Assembly: GCA_030704615.1 (NCBI GenBank)
Contig: CM060731.1
Span: 46,562,001 to 46,626,000 of the forward strand
From: Takakia lepidozioides
Taxonomy: Eukaryota > Streptophyta > Takakiopsida > Takakiales > Takakiaceae
DNA: 64,000 bases
Reading direction: 5' to 3'
Part shown: positions 23,824-35,100 of the stretch, in pieces
How the letters are laid out: each line of letters begins with the position of its first letter
Numbering within the stretch: position 1 is the stretch's first letter
Program-made: the position numbers and the translations under genes
Notes under the pieces: model-generated
What the model was told of the DNA's origin: nothing
What the model saw: the letters and a program-made list of their open reading frames with translations, nothing else
The model's database searches: none

Positions 23824-24604
23824 CACTCATAAGGCGTTGCTTGCTGTAGTCTTGTGGCCCCCCCAGTTGGGGACGATCAAAAGGGACCAGAAACTACCTT
23901 GGGCTCACTTCGGTAGTGTGGCTTATCTTGGTACTAGTTCGGGCTTTCCAGATATCCTCTAGAAGGCCCTTCACACAAGCATCAATCTGCTGTGTGTGTG
24001 CAGCCAAAAAGCTAGATCCCAACAGGGACAGGGATTTGGGCTGAGCCTCAAGATTTTGAAGGTTGGTGAACAGAGGTGCCGGGACGATGTTCTTGATCGG
24101 AAGAGGGTCACTCTCTGGTGAGAACATCCCAGACGTGTATCAGAAAATGGAAATTGTGTTCAGGTTGCCCGCACATCGAGCAATTACAATCTCCTCTTCC
24201 TCTCTGCTTCCCACCCCGAGTGTGAATTTCAGTCTAGTTCCAAGGATAGGTAGGCCCTTGAGATCATCCTTAAGGTCCGCCCATGTCATAGAGAGAGAGA
24301 GGGGGAGAGAGGGAGAGAGAGAGAGAGAGAGAGCGCCCACCTCAGCAAGGCCCGATTTATCAAGAGGCAGAGAGGCGTGTTGGTCCGACATAGGCAGAAG
24401 CGCTGAAGCTGCAAGCCTTCTTCCATGAGGTAGCAACAACCGCATCGTGTGATACGCAACGCTCGTCAATTCCTGCAATTTCTTGCCAAAATCTCCCACT
24501 GTGGACGCTTTACTAATCGCCACAGGATAAGATTTCCCCCTGAACAACACGGTCAGGTGCATGTCTTCCTCCTCCATCTTCGCCATCGTCAAACCACCGG
24601 TCAA
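14996..24604 (-). CDS. Ubl-WLM-PUG metalloprotease (Wss1/SPRTN-like)
   Basis: Twelve exons join in phase: 24604-24341, 21275-21060, 19688-19608, 19422-19336, 19203-19108, 18806-18753, 18385-18195, 17695-17293, 16942-16263, 15924-15876, 15655-15616, 15135-14996. That gives 2301 nt, 766 aa, no stops. Exon 1 encodes a ubiquitin-like domain (LTVLFRGKSYPVAISKASTV). Exons 2-7 encode the WLM domain, with zinc site HELAHMVHDDHD split by an intron after HEL (19108/18806). Exons 8-9 are an acidic linker with seven EPDPD motifs. Exons 9-12 form a C-terminal PUG/PUB-type domain (NVMEHPDEAKFRRLRK, HRVANYE, RHCDPGLCWLARSYLEA). Known: Wss1-type WLM proteases cleave DNA-protein crosslinks with Cdc48 and SUMO/ubiquitin partners; PUG domains bind p97/Cdc48. 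Inferred: same role here. A second ATG at 24586 could also start it. Introns 1 and 2 are enlarged by LINE insertions. Confidence 0.95.
19760..20940 (+). mobile_element. LINE type D, 3' relic, split by a later LINE insertion
   Basis: Plus-strand frames read VRVGSHNLRIETGRW across the junction when the inserted LINE (19918-20590) is removed. QQEDRLCPAQ follows, then after a frame change ETEEHFFFYCPLY and CLAAYLHEAFTLRQSLEQ with a stop near 20829. This is the C-terminal Cys/His tail of a LINE reverse-transcriptase ORF. The tail region has CTTCATTTCATTTC near 20933. It lies antisense in intron 2 of the WLM gene. Confidence 0.75.
19904..20590 (-). mobile_element. LINE type A, copy C, with perfect 14-bp target duplication
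   Basis: 5'-truncated LINE fragment on the minus strand, encoding LDPQVLTLLDKSDLEAVVSS, then GLPTLGTRLKFKLRAGSLPL and the CPLCGQSEDRIHFLIHCPGF zinc-knuckle-like CCHC tail. The element is bounded by AATCTACGGATAGA at 19904-19917 and the same 14 bases at 20577-20590. It interrupts LINE type D. The minus-strand 3' end reads GAGTACAA directly before the duplicated target TCTATCC. Confidence 0.92.
21880..23787 (-). mobile_element. LINE type A, copy B, with reverse transcriptase, 5'-truncated
   Basis: Minus strand. Reverse transcriptase blocks in order: LVNLYKKGDREEPGNYRGIT (about 23785-23725), VFFLDVKKAYDTVWRDGLW (about 23540-23485), VAQGCTLSPLLFNVF (near 23340), and MFADDFAGIGET (about 23248-23213), where the YxDD-box equivalent reads FADD. 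The C-terminal CPLCGQSEDSIHFLIHYPGF lies near 22280-22220, where one Cys of the CCHC pattern is Tyr. Frameshifts at about 23300 and 22430 and a 9-nt deletion near 22204 show it is dead. The 5' truncation abuts (GA)n at 23789-23820 and the 3' end abuts (GA)n at 21880-21895. Located in intron 1 of the WLM gene. Confidence 0.9.
23789..24333 (-). mobile_element. LINE type A, copy A, flanked on both sides by (GA)n
   Basis: A 5'-truncated, diverged fragment (about 23821-24290) with ADLKDDLKGLPILGTRLKF and a FLEDIWK-like tail (LLEDIWKART). (GA)n tracts flank it at 23789-23820 and 24290-24333. The right tract starts only a few bases beyond the exon 1 splice donor of the WLM gene (24341/24340), so the donor sits at the edge of a microsatellite. 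Confidence 0.85.
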
Positions 24605-26199
24605 ACCCCGGTATGAGGTTCTTCAGAGTCTAGCGATCCAATTAGCAGGAATTTTGGAGGCGAAGGCCACACACCTATATTCCTCCCTTCAGATATCGTG
24701 AACTTGAACCCGCTTGAGTGAGAGAGAGAGAGAGAGAGAGAGGGAGGACGTTTCCCACTTTCCAAACCAAGAAAAAAACTAAAAACTGATACAAATTCGG
24801 AACTTTTTCAGATGCACAACACAGTTCAATCTTACGTTCACAACCTTGTGCGAGTCAGATGTAAATCGCTCGACAGGGAGGAGACACAGAGAGAGATCGA
24901 GACAGTGAAGGGGTAGTGAGGGGATAGATATGGAGCGGCAGGGCCTTTCGGGGATCCGCAGCGGTTGTGCCGGAAGCTTCTGGTATGCCGTCCAGCTCTG
25001 GAATCTTCTTTTACACTTGGGCCCCCCGCACTGATTCTACAGGCTCCTGGTCCCACCATCACTCAGAAAGGAAATCCGAGAGGACTTGAAGGGCTGGCAT
25101 CAAACCCGAAGTCCTCGGCAGTATCAACAGTGGCGTCTCTTGGCAGACCAAACATTACAGTGCACAGAACTCTCATCTGCACATGCTACCCAACACCATC
25201 TGCTCACTGGGGGGACCACAGTATTGACCGTGAGGTCAGCTACATAGTTCCTCAGACTGTTTCTGGTTGCTCATCTTCCACAATCTCTGCTATGAACTTC
25301 ATGGTTTTGCAACCTGATCGACATCCAGTGCACAGGATTGGTGTTCAGAAGAGGATTGAATGATTTATGTACAAGCCTTTAAGGTTTGCTCTCTCCAGCT
25401 TTCATGGCCGGGGCTATCACAATACATTTCCAGAACCCAGAGTGGCAGTCATGACAGTCATAACAAGTTTGCACAGGAAGATGATATGGAACTTTACACT
25501 CGTATAGTCTGTGATACATGGACATCCCTGTGTATAAGGTTCCTACAGAGTTGCCAGAAAAGTTCAGTGAGTGAGTGGGTAGGTTGAACTACTGCGGTCT
25601 AAACAGACATCAGGGATGCAAAAGGGAAAAAGAGTTGTGTGCAACAAGGAAAAACACTGATAAATTCGTCTCCTGCCATTCCGAATTAGAAGTTCGGAGA
25701 CCGCATCAGAGTGACAAGTGTTTTTCCCTTCATCTCTTGGATTTTCTGCTCACTGCTCATATGATCAAGTTAGTCGATCCTGGTGCAGGGTATAGAGAGT
25801 GCCAGAGGGTGAACAAGACATTCAGAACATACAGGGGAAAGGACAGGTTTGAAGTGTGAAGTCTATGATCAGATTCAAAATATAACTCCTGTGAAACACT
25901 TATTTGTTTAACCAATTTGTCTTCATCGACAAAAGGCTTTGTACTCAATTTATCAAATGACTACCAATAAAAATGATTCTCTTCCAACCATACTGGGAGA
26001 GGGTATCTAAGGGGCAAGAGCAAGGGACAGAGGCCAAGATGTTTCACAAAGAAACATGTGGGCCAGAGGAAAGTATGAAAAGGCCAGAATAAAAGGGCCA
26101 AGTCCATGAAAAAATTAGTGGCTTGATGCTTGGCTTTTACGTTGTCAAAAACTCCTTTAACCATGAGTGCTCATCCTATAGAAAAAACCAAAGATATTT
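24605..26199. other. Intergenic: 5' flank of WLM gene, 3' flank of BIG5
   Basis: A (GA)n tract at about 24719-24742 lies 115-140 bp upstream of the WLM start codon. GA/CT tracts are common in plant 5' UTRs and promoters, but it may also be a LINE target site. A plus-strand open frame of 132 codons (24965-25363) and one of 94 (25575-25859) have no recognised family. Confidence 0.4.
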
Positions 26200-29100
26200 C
26201 TAGGGAAGAAGGGCAACCAGCCGCACTCTAAATAAATCTCCCAATGCTCTTCGAACATCCATCTGCACATCCGATAAGACTGCCTTCATCAGAACTCCAT
26301 TAGAGAAATCACACTCCTTGCGATCATGAAAGATATGCATACTTATCGCTGTGGACATATCCTTTTGGGTTAGACCCCATGGTGTACTAATTCTCCAGGA
26401 GCTGAACGATGAGAGTCTAGTGCCACTATACTAGGAAGAGTCATGTTGAATATAGTACTGTTAGTGTACCTCTAAAAACAGATGTGGATTGCTTGCACTG
26501 CCTATAATTTGTGGAGAATGTACTCATAAGACGTTGTTTGCCGTAGCCTTGTGGCTATTGACCCGGCGCCGAGTTTGAGCGGAACACAAAGGGGCAGAAA
26601 CTACCTCTGTCAGGGGCTGACGCCGGTAGTATGACTAACCTTGGAACAGACAATTAATCCGAGTTTTCTAGATATCCTCTACAAATCCCTTCACACAAGC
26701 ATCAATCTGCTGTGTGTGATGTGCCCAATAACTAGGCCCCAAAAGGGCCTGGGCCTTTGGCTCAGCCCCAAGACTTTCAGAGGTTCAGGCACAATCCCCT
26801 TGATATAATCTGTAGACACAGTTATAGAGATGGATACTAGGGACATGACTCCACTGGTCCGGGAAACTAGGAGCAAAACGCTTCTCATCATGAAATCTGG
26901 GAAGTTGGGCTACCTGATCACTACAAATGAGCTTGGTGAAGTATGGGTAAAATTCGGGAAGATGCTTTTTGAACATATGGTTGTCCATGCTGCTCATTGC
27001 CATTAACACCTGCATTGGAAGCCCAGCCACCCAATCCTCCCCAACCACCTATTAACAACATCATTGTAGTAGAGGTTGCAACTCAAAAGTACCATCGGAT
27101 GTAAGATTTAAGATCCTTATTGCTGCCCTCTATCAATGCTGTAGGGCATGCACTCAGGCTCACCTTCACTGTGACTGGAGACCGCAACACAAGGGAGCTA
27201 TGAGCATCAGCTTGAACAGCCTCACTGGGTCCAGGCTGCAAGGAGGCCACTTCTTTCAAGATGTGCCAAGAAAATGTCACCAGCCTCCGTTCAGCTTCCT
27301 CCCTCAGCTTTTGCTCCTGGCCAACTCCCTCGGTGGCATAAGATTGTCCCCCATGTCCATTGCTTACTTCATCATGTTGACTCGCCATTGCAGTTCTATT
27401 GAGAACTGTCAAGTACAGCTGTGTGCCCTCCGTCTCCTGACGTAGCAAGTTTGGAGGTGGCCTACAAAAGAAAAGCCGTAATATTCAGGAGATGCCCATC
27501 AAACATCTAAGGACTCATGGCAAAAGCGAGGGTTTTAAAAAACTGTTGCCCCAACATTCCCATGGACAGCCCTGTGGTTGGCAAATGCAAGTGGCCACCA
27601 ATTGAACTTAAAATCCCGTCATGCTTAGCAGCAATCCGTCAAGTCGGTTAATCTCCTATTCTCCTTCAGTCTAAAAACTGCACACATCATCAGTCAAGAG
27701 ATCTGAGAGGCTCAACTGTGTCAGCCCTCATAAGACGGTAGGGAGCATTAATTGAAGTGATCATGGATCTTCCTCTTGTAAGGATTTGGAATGTGGTTTG
27801 CAACCATACCTATGCCCTGAGAGTTGCTGCATACGCAAGCATAGGTTGTAGTTGCTGTTATAAGAAGCAGCAAAACCCACAAGTGAAAGGAGGGTGTCCA
27901 TGATTAATAGCTTATGTGACGGTTGTAATCGCTCCCAATGGTTTCTCTGCAACACCACCAACAGACAGAACAGCTTTAATGTAAGCCTGTATGGATCTAC
28001 AGCGATGCCGTCTGCACACCCTTAGTCACATTGGAGATTTCAACAAGATACACTTTGCATATAGGTATGAGCACTTCCTTGCAACTTACAACGTAGAGGA
28101 TGCCTTGCGCAGGTATGGTCATGATAGCCACAACTCCAAACAACTTGGATATCCTGGAGGTAAAATTAAGTGGATGGTGCGAGGGTTTGTGAGCTAAGGG
28201 GCATGCTCAATAGGTGGATTACCTGGAGGCTATCAAGAGCACGTAACAGCATTAGCTGAATCACAGCTTTTGATCTTATGCTCTGTAGGAGGGGGGCTTC
28301 CTCTTCACTACCATCTGGTTCCTGGTCGCCAACATCGACATCCTGCATTGGCAAACATCAACTTAAACAGCATCAACATTGGGATCAGTATTGGCAAACA
28401 TCAACTTCACACTTGTCTGCCGCCGTCAAAAGCCCACACGCACCTAGCCTCATCTGACCTAAGCAGCAGCTATGTTCAATTGGACAAGCACCTATCACCC
28501 CATCATCAGCAAGGCATTGACATCTGGGCGCACAAATACATATTCATGCCCGGCTAGAAGCCCATACAAGCTCTTGAACAGCCTAGTCCACTTGTACCTT
28601 CACTATAGTCGTGGTATGTTCTTCTGCAAGTACACAATCAAATAATGGAGAAAAGACCAACCTCAGGAGTAAGTAGCACAGGGGCTTCTGTTGATCTACT
28701 CCCTCTGCCTTTGAATGACTTAAACATAAGAGTGTCCATCATGTTGCCCATAAATTTCCGTCCAATATTTTGGTTTCCAAAAAAGCCTCCACTGGTTGCG
28801 GGTGGTGCAGGGGATGCAGGCAGTGAGGTCGCCTCCAAACCTACAACAGAGATTAGTTAGCAATACTACGTAAATTCTGCAGACAGGGCAGAAAAAACTA
28901 ATCAGAAATTTTATGAACCAACACAAATCCACATCCCCAACCTTGAGAATTACAGAAGCAGCCAGAGCACAGCCCCACATCAACTTGCAACCACCCATGA
29001 ATTTAGACCCCACAGAGTCTCTCTACATGAGGGCACACTCCTGTGTATCCCAATCATGGTTTTTCCTAATGGTTCAACCAATTGCCTGCATGAAAGGGCT

Positions 29101-32100
29101 AAGAATTGAGAGTCGCTTCTATACCCGACAGTACACAGTATCAGTGTCAACATTAACCCCACAAAGTTTAAGATAGAGCACCTTCTGATTCAGCGGTGCT
29201 GAGTCTCTCCAGTTGCTCAGCCTCCTGTGTCTCAAAACTAAGTTTCAGACTAATATCTCCATTGCTATTACTGGCTGGCGTGCCAGGAACCACCACTCCA
29301 TTATCATGGACATCCATACCCTCCCCATTCAGGTGAGGATCATTGGTAGGGGTTTGGTCCCCTCTGAAATTGTTGATGGGAGTTAAGGTGCCAAATTTTC
29401 TCGACTCTGAAACATAATCTGATCGAAATCTTGAGACAGTCTCAGTATTCAGCAGCTCAACTGGCTGTGTGGTGTAGCATGCATCCCTACAAGCCCACCC
29501 ACTCCGGTTCTCACAGTCAGCCTGCCAATTACCATTCACAGCAATGAGCTAGATATATGTTCTTTATTTTTGCACAGCGTTGTGTCTAAATCCTTTAGGT
29601 TGGGTGGTTCACTCCCCACACTGGCCTTCACGGGGTGCACAGTCCTCGTGACTAAGCATGACCTCCGTGGTTGTACACTCACAAGCTATGCACACTTAAA
29701 TAGCTAGAAGGAGCCTGAATGTACTGCACCTTACAACCTTTGTTGTCAGCTTTTGAAGACAACTCCATAAACCTACAATTGGGGAAGCAGTGATAAATGT
29801 GTCTAGTAGAGGAGAGACCCTCGTCATTATGTACCCGGCAAACTCAATGAGATTATGAGCTCATTCATATACTGAACCCAAACAGTGCACCTGGTTAAGG
29901 ACAAAAGAGATCATGGCACAAGGGTAGGCAGAGGCATACTGAATGCTTCCCAACAAAGTCGTCCAATCTTTGCTATCAAACTGGTGACCGCCAACTTCAG
30001 TGAGCCGCACCAACGCACCCATCGAAATAGAAGCCAGAGTTTGATCTGGCCGTGTTGCACAATCTAGTAGCAAACTCAACAAGGCAGGGAGGAGAAAAGA
30101 CACCTCCTGCACTTTACACCAATCAAACAGCACACGCTTCATATGTCACACCTTCCTTGCTTTCCAGTCCCAGTCAGTGCAACTTTACTGTTTACATTTG
30201 GAGCAAAATTCCTTTCCTACATTGGTCGAAATGGAGAACCCATTTCCAAAGAACAGGACAAGGCTCCCTAGCCTTGCCAAGGAGTAAACATATTAAGCTG
30301 CATATCCTGAAAAATTTAAGAAGCCTTAGGCTGGGAAACTTGGAAGCTCATATGCTCACTGGTGACCTAAGAGGATGCCAAAGACGAAGCATACAAACAA
30401 TTGACTAGTGGCATACTACCAACAGACAGTCTAGCAATGCGCTGGTAGCTAAATTGAATGAAACCCAAAAAGGTCTTCCACCATAAGGCAAAATGTCCCA
30501 AACCAGGGTAGATATGGAAACATGAACCAAACCCTGAATTTCCTTAGCAGTATATCTCACCAAAACTGACGGTCCTTACAAGAGCTCACTGTCAATTCCC
30601 ATATCCACAACCAGTGACAAAATCATGAGACAGGTTGGGTTTCCATAATGGTGTTCCATTTGCAAACAATATCTGGGCAAGCTAACCAGGACTTATGGAG
30701 AAGTCCTACCACATCTAAGGCGGCTGTCACCATTGATGAATACTTAGCATTTTTGTGTCAGTCTCTCAGACAGAAATACAAGACACATCCACCTTAGCCA
30801 ACCACACAGACCGGAAGCAGGAGACCGGGAAGGGTCAACAGGCACTACACCTCCTGCGAGGTCCAACAGTTCACAACAGCAAGGTGATAACAAGCTCTGG
30901 TGGGCAGCACCTTATAAAAGTTGCTGAAGAGGTCACACAAGAGCTGCAGGGAATGAATGCAAGTTTCACGGAGCCATTGATCAGCAGATGCAGGCTTCTC
31001 TCCATCATCGCCATCATGGCGTACATGATCAAAGATGGGGAATAAGACCCTGTTGAACACCCTTTCCCAGAATGGACCCGAAAAATTATGGCCACGCTCC
31101 TTGAGCAGGTCAAAAAGAACCTCCAAGGCACAATTCCTGACTTCGGTGCGTGGGTCCGAGGTGAGCTCTGATAGTCCCGCAAGCATTGGAAACCAGTAAT
31201 ATTCAGCTACCTCCAGATCTTTTCCTCTGGCCTCATCAACTATTCTTGATACACCTCCAGGTATGTGGCCCTACACCAACAGCAGCACTTTCATCAACAA
31301 AAGTAGTTACAATTCTGCTGCTCTTACAACAAATTCTTCAAAGCACCCTGTCATTTGAAAGCACCTCAAGAAGTATTCCCAAATTTGTGATTCCTATCCC
31401 TCTAACTTGCAAAATTACAGCACTTCCCCTTAACAATCCAATTTCATTGTAGACCAAGTAAGAATGATTAAGTAAGAAAGATTTAAAAACCACCTGAGCT
31501 GGAATATTAAGAGAAAGAAACACCCAAACAAACATCCACAGGGGTTGCAATAGCACATCAGACATTGCTTGCAAAGTTACTTCAGTTGTTCGATACCACA
31601 ACAGAAAACTACCTCAGCAAGACGATCTTCGCAAATCCGGAGAAGGGCAATGGACTTCAAGCTGGTACGGGGGCTGCTAAGGCTCTTGTTGTTGGCAAAG
31701 GCAATCAGACAGTTAACACAGTCCATAAAGCAATCTCCCAGCACCTGCTCAAAGTGCTCAAGTATGACTGCACACCCATTCCAAAACTATTACTCTAGAC
31801 TCTCTTTCCCAGCACCTGCTCAAAGTGCAACCTCGCCTAGTAGTAGTGTTACAAACAACACATTCCATGCATTCGACACCTAGAGGGATTGTACTTCTTG
31901 CATAGGTACCAGTTCTTCATTAAAGCAATCATCACGCATTAGTGACGGGGTTGGACACCTCACTTAGGACCACCCATGGCCGTGGAGAACTACTATGGAA
32001 TGTTAACTCTTGAGGAGACCTCTTCCATTCGAGACAAAACAGGTCCGTGCAGGGCTGTTATTTAACATTGGTGACTAATTCAAAACCACATAAATTTGGG

Positions 32101-35100
32101 AGTCACAAGGGAAAATCAGGGAGTGGAGATGAACCTCAGTGCATACCTTGCTCGACATTTTCAAAGGCAACATCAGATATACTTTCGTCTTCGTCAAAAG
32201 CAGCAGTTGTAAACACCATGAACACACTCCGCCAGCCCGACTTGATGCTCGCAACCTTTGACTTAATCATCTGAAATAATATCCACTTATGACATTGCAT
32301 GCACTTGTCCCCATGATCTACGAAAATGGACAGAAACTGAACTGAAGATGATCCAGTAATTGGCTTGATTTTGTTTCAATAGGTGTACAGGATCAACAAG
32401 CATTCAGGCACTACACAGCATGCGACACGAAGCGAAAGGAATATGACTTTGGACAAATTTTCAAGGATCAGTTTCCCACCTGTATAATGCAGTCAACAAT
32501 AAGGGCACGTATTGTTGGATTCTTACTGCTCCGCATAATGACGACAAAGGGTTTCAAAATATCATTTTGGAAAGAAAATTTTGCTAGCTCCAACCTCTCG
32601 AGATACTTCATGGCAAGCTGTCTTAGCGAATCTATCGCATACATTGCAATCTTTTCATCCTGATGACTGCCAGCCGCAACAAAATGCAGCGAGAGAACTA
32701 CCCATATCCTCGCCCAAACCTGGAACACAGCATATTTATAGTGTTATAACCTTTTCTAGAAGATAAGCATGAGAGGAAAAGAGTAAGCACATCTGACAAA
32801 TAAGGCAGCACTACAATAAACAAAAACTAGAGATACGCCTTACATGAGCAGCTGGGGGGTCATCGCCCTTTAAGCCCTTCCAGAAGGTAAGGACGACTAA
32901 TATTCCCCAACCCACAAGAAAAGTCTACCAAACTGGTCACGAGATGTCTGCTGCCCTTACCCAATAGATTTGTCAAAGAAGCCTGGTGGCACCTTTTAAA
33001 TAGTCAACGGGTGCAACACCCAGAGAGCTCATGCTCATATGCTTAAAGTCCACAGATATCAGCGCATATTGCATAGGTCATTCCCTTGTGCTGGAAACTA
33101 GGACAGAAGGTGTCTACATTGCCATCTTGTTGAATGTCTGAGGAGACGAAGGTCTTACCATACGGATGCGACTCATATTGTAGTAGCTTATTTCCACAAG
33201 CTTGGTCAAACTGAAAACCCGAGGTGGGGTTTGTTTTAACTCCTCAGCTGATACTCCACACAAGGCAGTGAAAAACTCCACAATAATGTCACTGGGCAAT
33301 CTTACACTGTTTGCAAACACTTGCTCTGTGGGCTTCCCAGTAAGTTCAGTCAATGTGAGAACAAGAGCATCTCTAGATATTTGGTTACCAGCCTGCATGA
33401 GGGTGGTCATGATCGAGGGCATTGATGTAATGTACTCTAGTCTTGACACACATTCCAACACAGCATTCCAAGTGTCTTGCAAGGTTTCAGGCTCATTCTG
33501 GCACAAGGCCAGCAGCGTCTTCAATGCCTCCACATTCTTGGTCCACATCTCTCTTGGTGCATGTAAGAACGTAAATCTGCACTCAACAACATGGTTTCAA
33601 TCACTCCACTGTAGACAAACATCTTGCATTTTTTCCCATGCCAATAAATTAGTAGGACATAACAGGAATGAGTGCCAAGAAGCTTATTGGCTCAACAGCA
33701 AACGTGCCCCACTTACTGTTAGACTAAATTGGACTCTGAATTGTTAGTGCACCTCACTACCTGAACTAAACTTCATGGGTATGAAATAGGACCTTTTGCC
33801 TAACTGGTGACAACCTTGCCATGGCACAAGGAAGTGAAGGTGGAGCTTCTACTAGGCTCTCTACTACCACACTAACTGTGCACTAATGGATGTGCTATGG
33901 CACTTAACATGGTTAAGACTAACTTGGCACATAATAGTGAGACACTAACTATTGGGTAGCTTAACTGCAGGTGTTGCACGCCTTAGATGGACTGAACAAA
34001 CTTCCAAACCGGAACTACGTTGTTATGTACTGAAACCACAAGAACACATGCAATATACCTAACCAGTGAAGTCAGAAAGGCATAACGCATCGTCTCCATG
34101 CCAAGAGACTTGGTGAGATGGATCCCAAGCCGGAAGCCCTCCATGCACAAGAGGACGCGAGTTTTGCTCTCACTATCCTCCATGATAACAGAGAATGCAG
34201 CCAGCAATGGCCAACCAACAGCTTCTAGCATCGGGCGGGCAAGCTCCACATGCTCAGCTTTATGAAAAACACCCATTTTGACACCTCCTTTCTTAAACAA
34301 GGACTGTGTGCGCCGAACGATCTCCTCACTCTCTTTCTTACCAGCTGCTACTTTCCTTAGTGCTCCACCCAAGTTGAGTACATTCAGAACATCAATCAAT
34401 GCATTCTTCTCTTCTTTTCCTTTGAGTTTTGCCACATCCTCATCCTTCAGTTTAATCTCCTCCTTTACAATGGAATCATATATCCCTTCCAGAAGTTCCT
34501 GGGGAAAAGTATCAAACACATCAACACACTGTACACATGTAGCAAGTAAAGCCTTTCAACGTACTCAAAAAAGGAGAGAGCGTCTAAAGCCTACTCACAA
34601 GAACATTTGGTAGTGCTAGCTTCAGATCACAGCTATTGACAGGACAACAGGTATTCAGTGCCTAGATAGGTCAACGTTTTACCTGAGGTGCATGTTCATC
34701 TGCATCATTGGAAGAGTTGATGCGCACAAAGTCAGCCTTAGTCATCTTTGGCCAGACCATGGGATTGTGTGCATCTGTATTGAGCATGATGACAGCATAT
34801 GCCAGCACGTAGGCAGTGTCTGCATTCTTGAAGAGACTTGGATTATCTCGACAATACCTGCTTAGACCTTGTCCAGTTAGTCATACCAATACTCATACAT
34901 AACTCGCCAGATACTTTCAATCCTCGTCCTATGGCCACCCTAACATCTCTTTGAAGACAGTATAGGTGTCTACTACGACAGTAATTTACCTCTCCGCAAA
35001 CTTCTCCATGATACGGTCAATCTTCTGGGCTTCTCCTGGAAGGCGGAAGCCATTGAGAAACATTCTAAGAGCATGGTCAAACTTCATGCCATCAAACTTC

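Noticed and set aside
24965-25363. Independent gene of 132 codons between the WLM and BIG5 genes
   Set aside because: No start context, splice pattern or family support; left as intergenic.
33202-33747. Plus-strand 181-codon frame opposite a BIG5 exon
   Set aside because: Antisense shadow of the 33.16-33.57 kb exon; no family resemblance.
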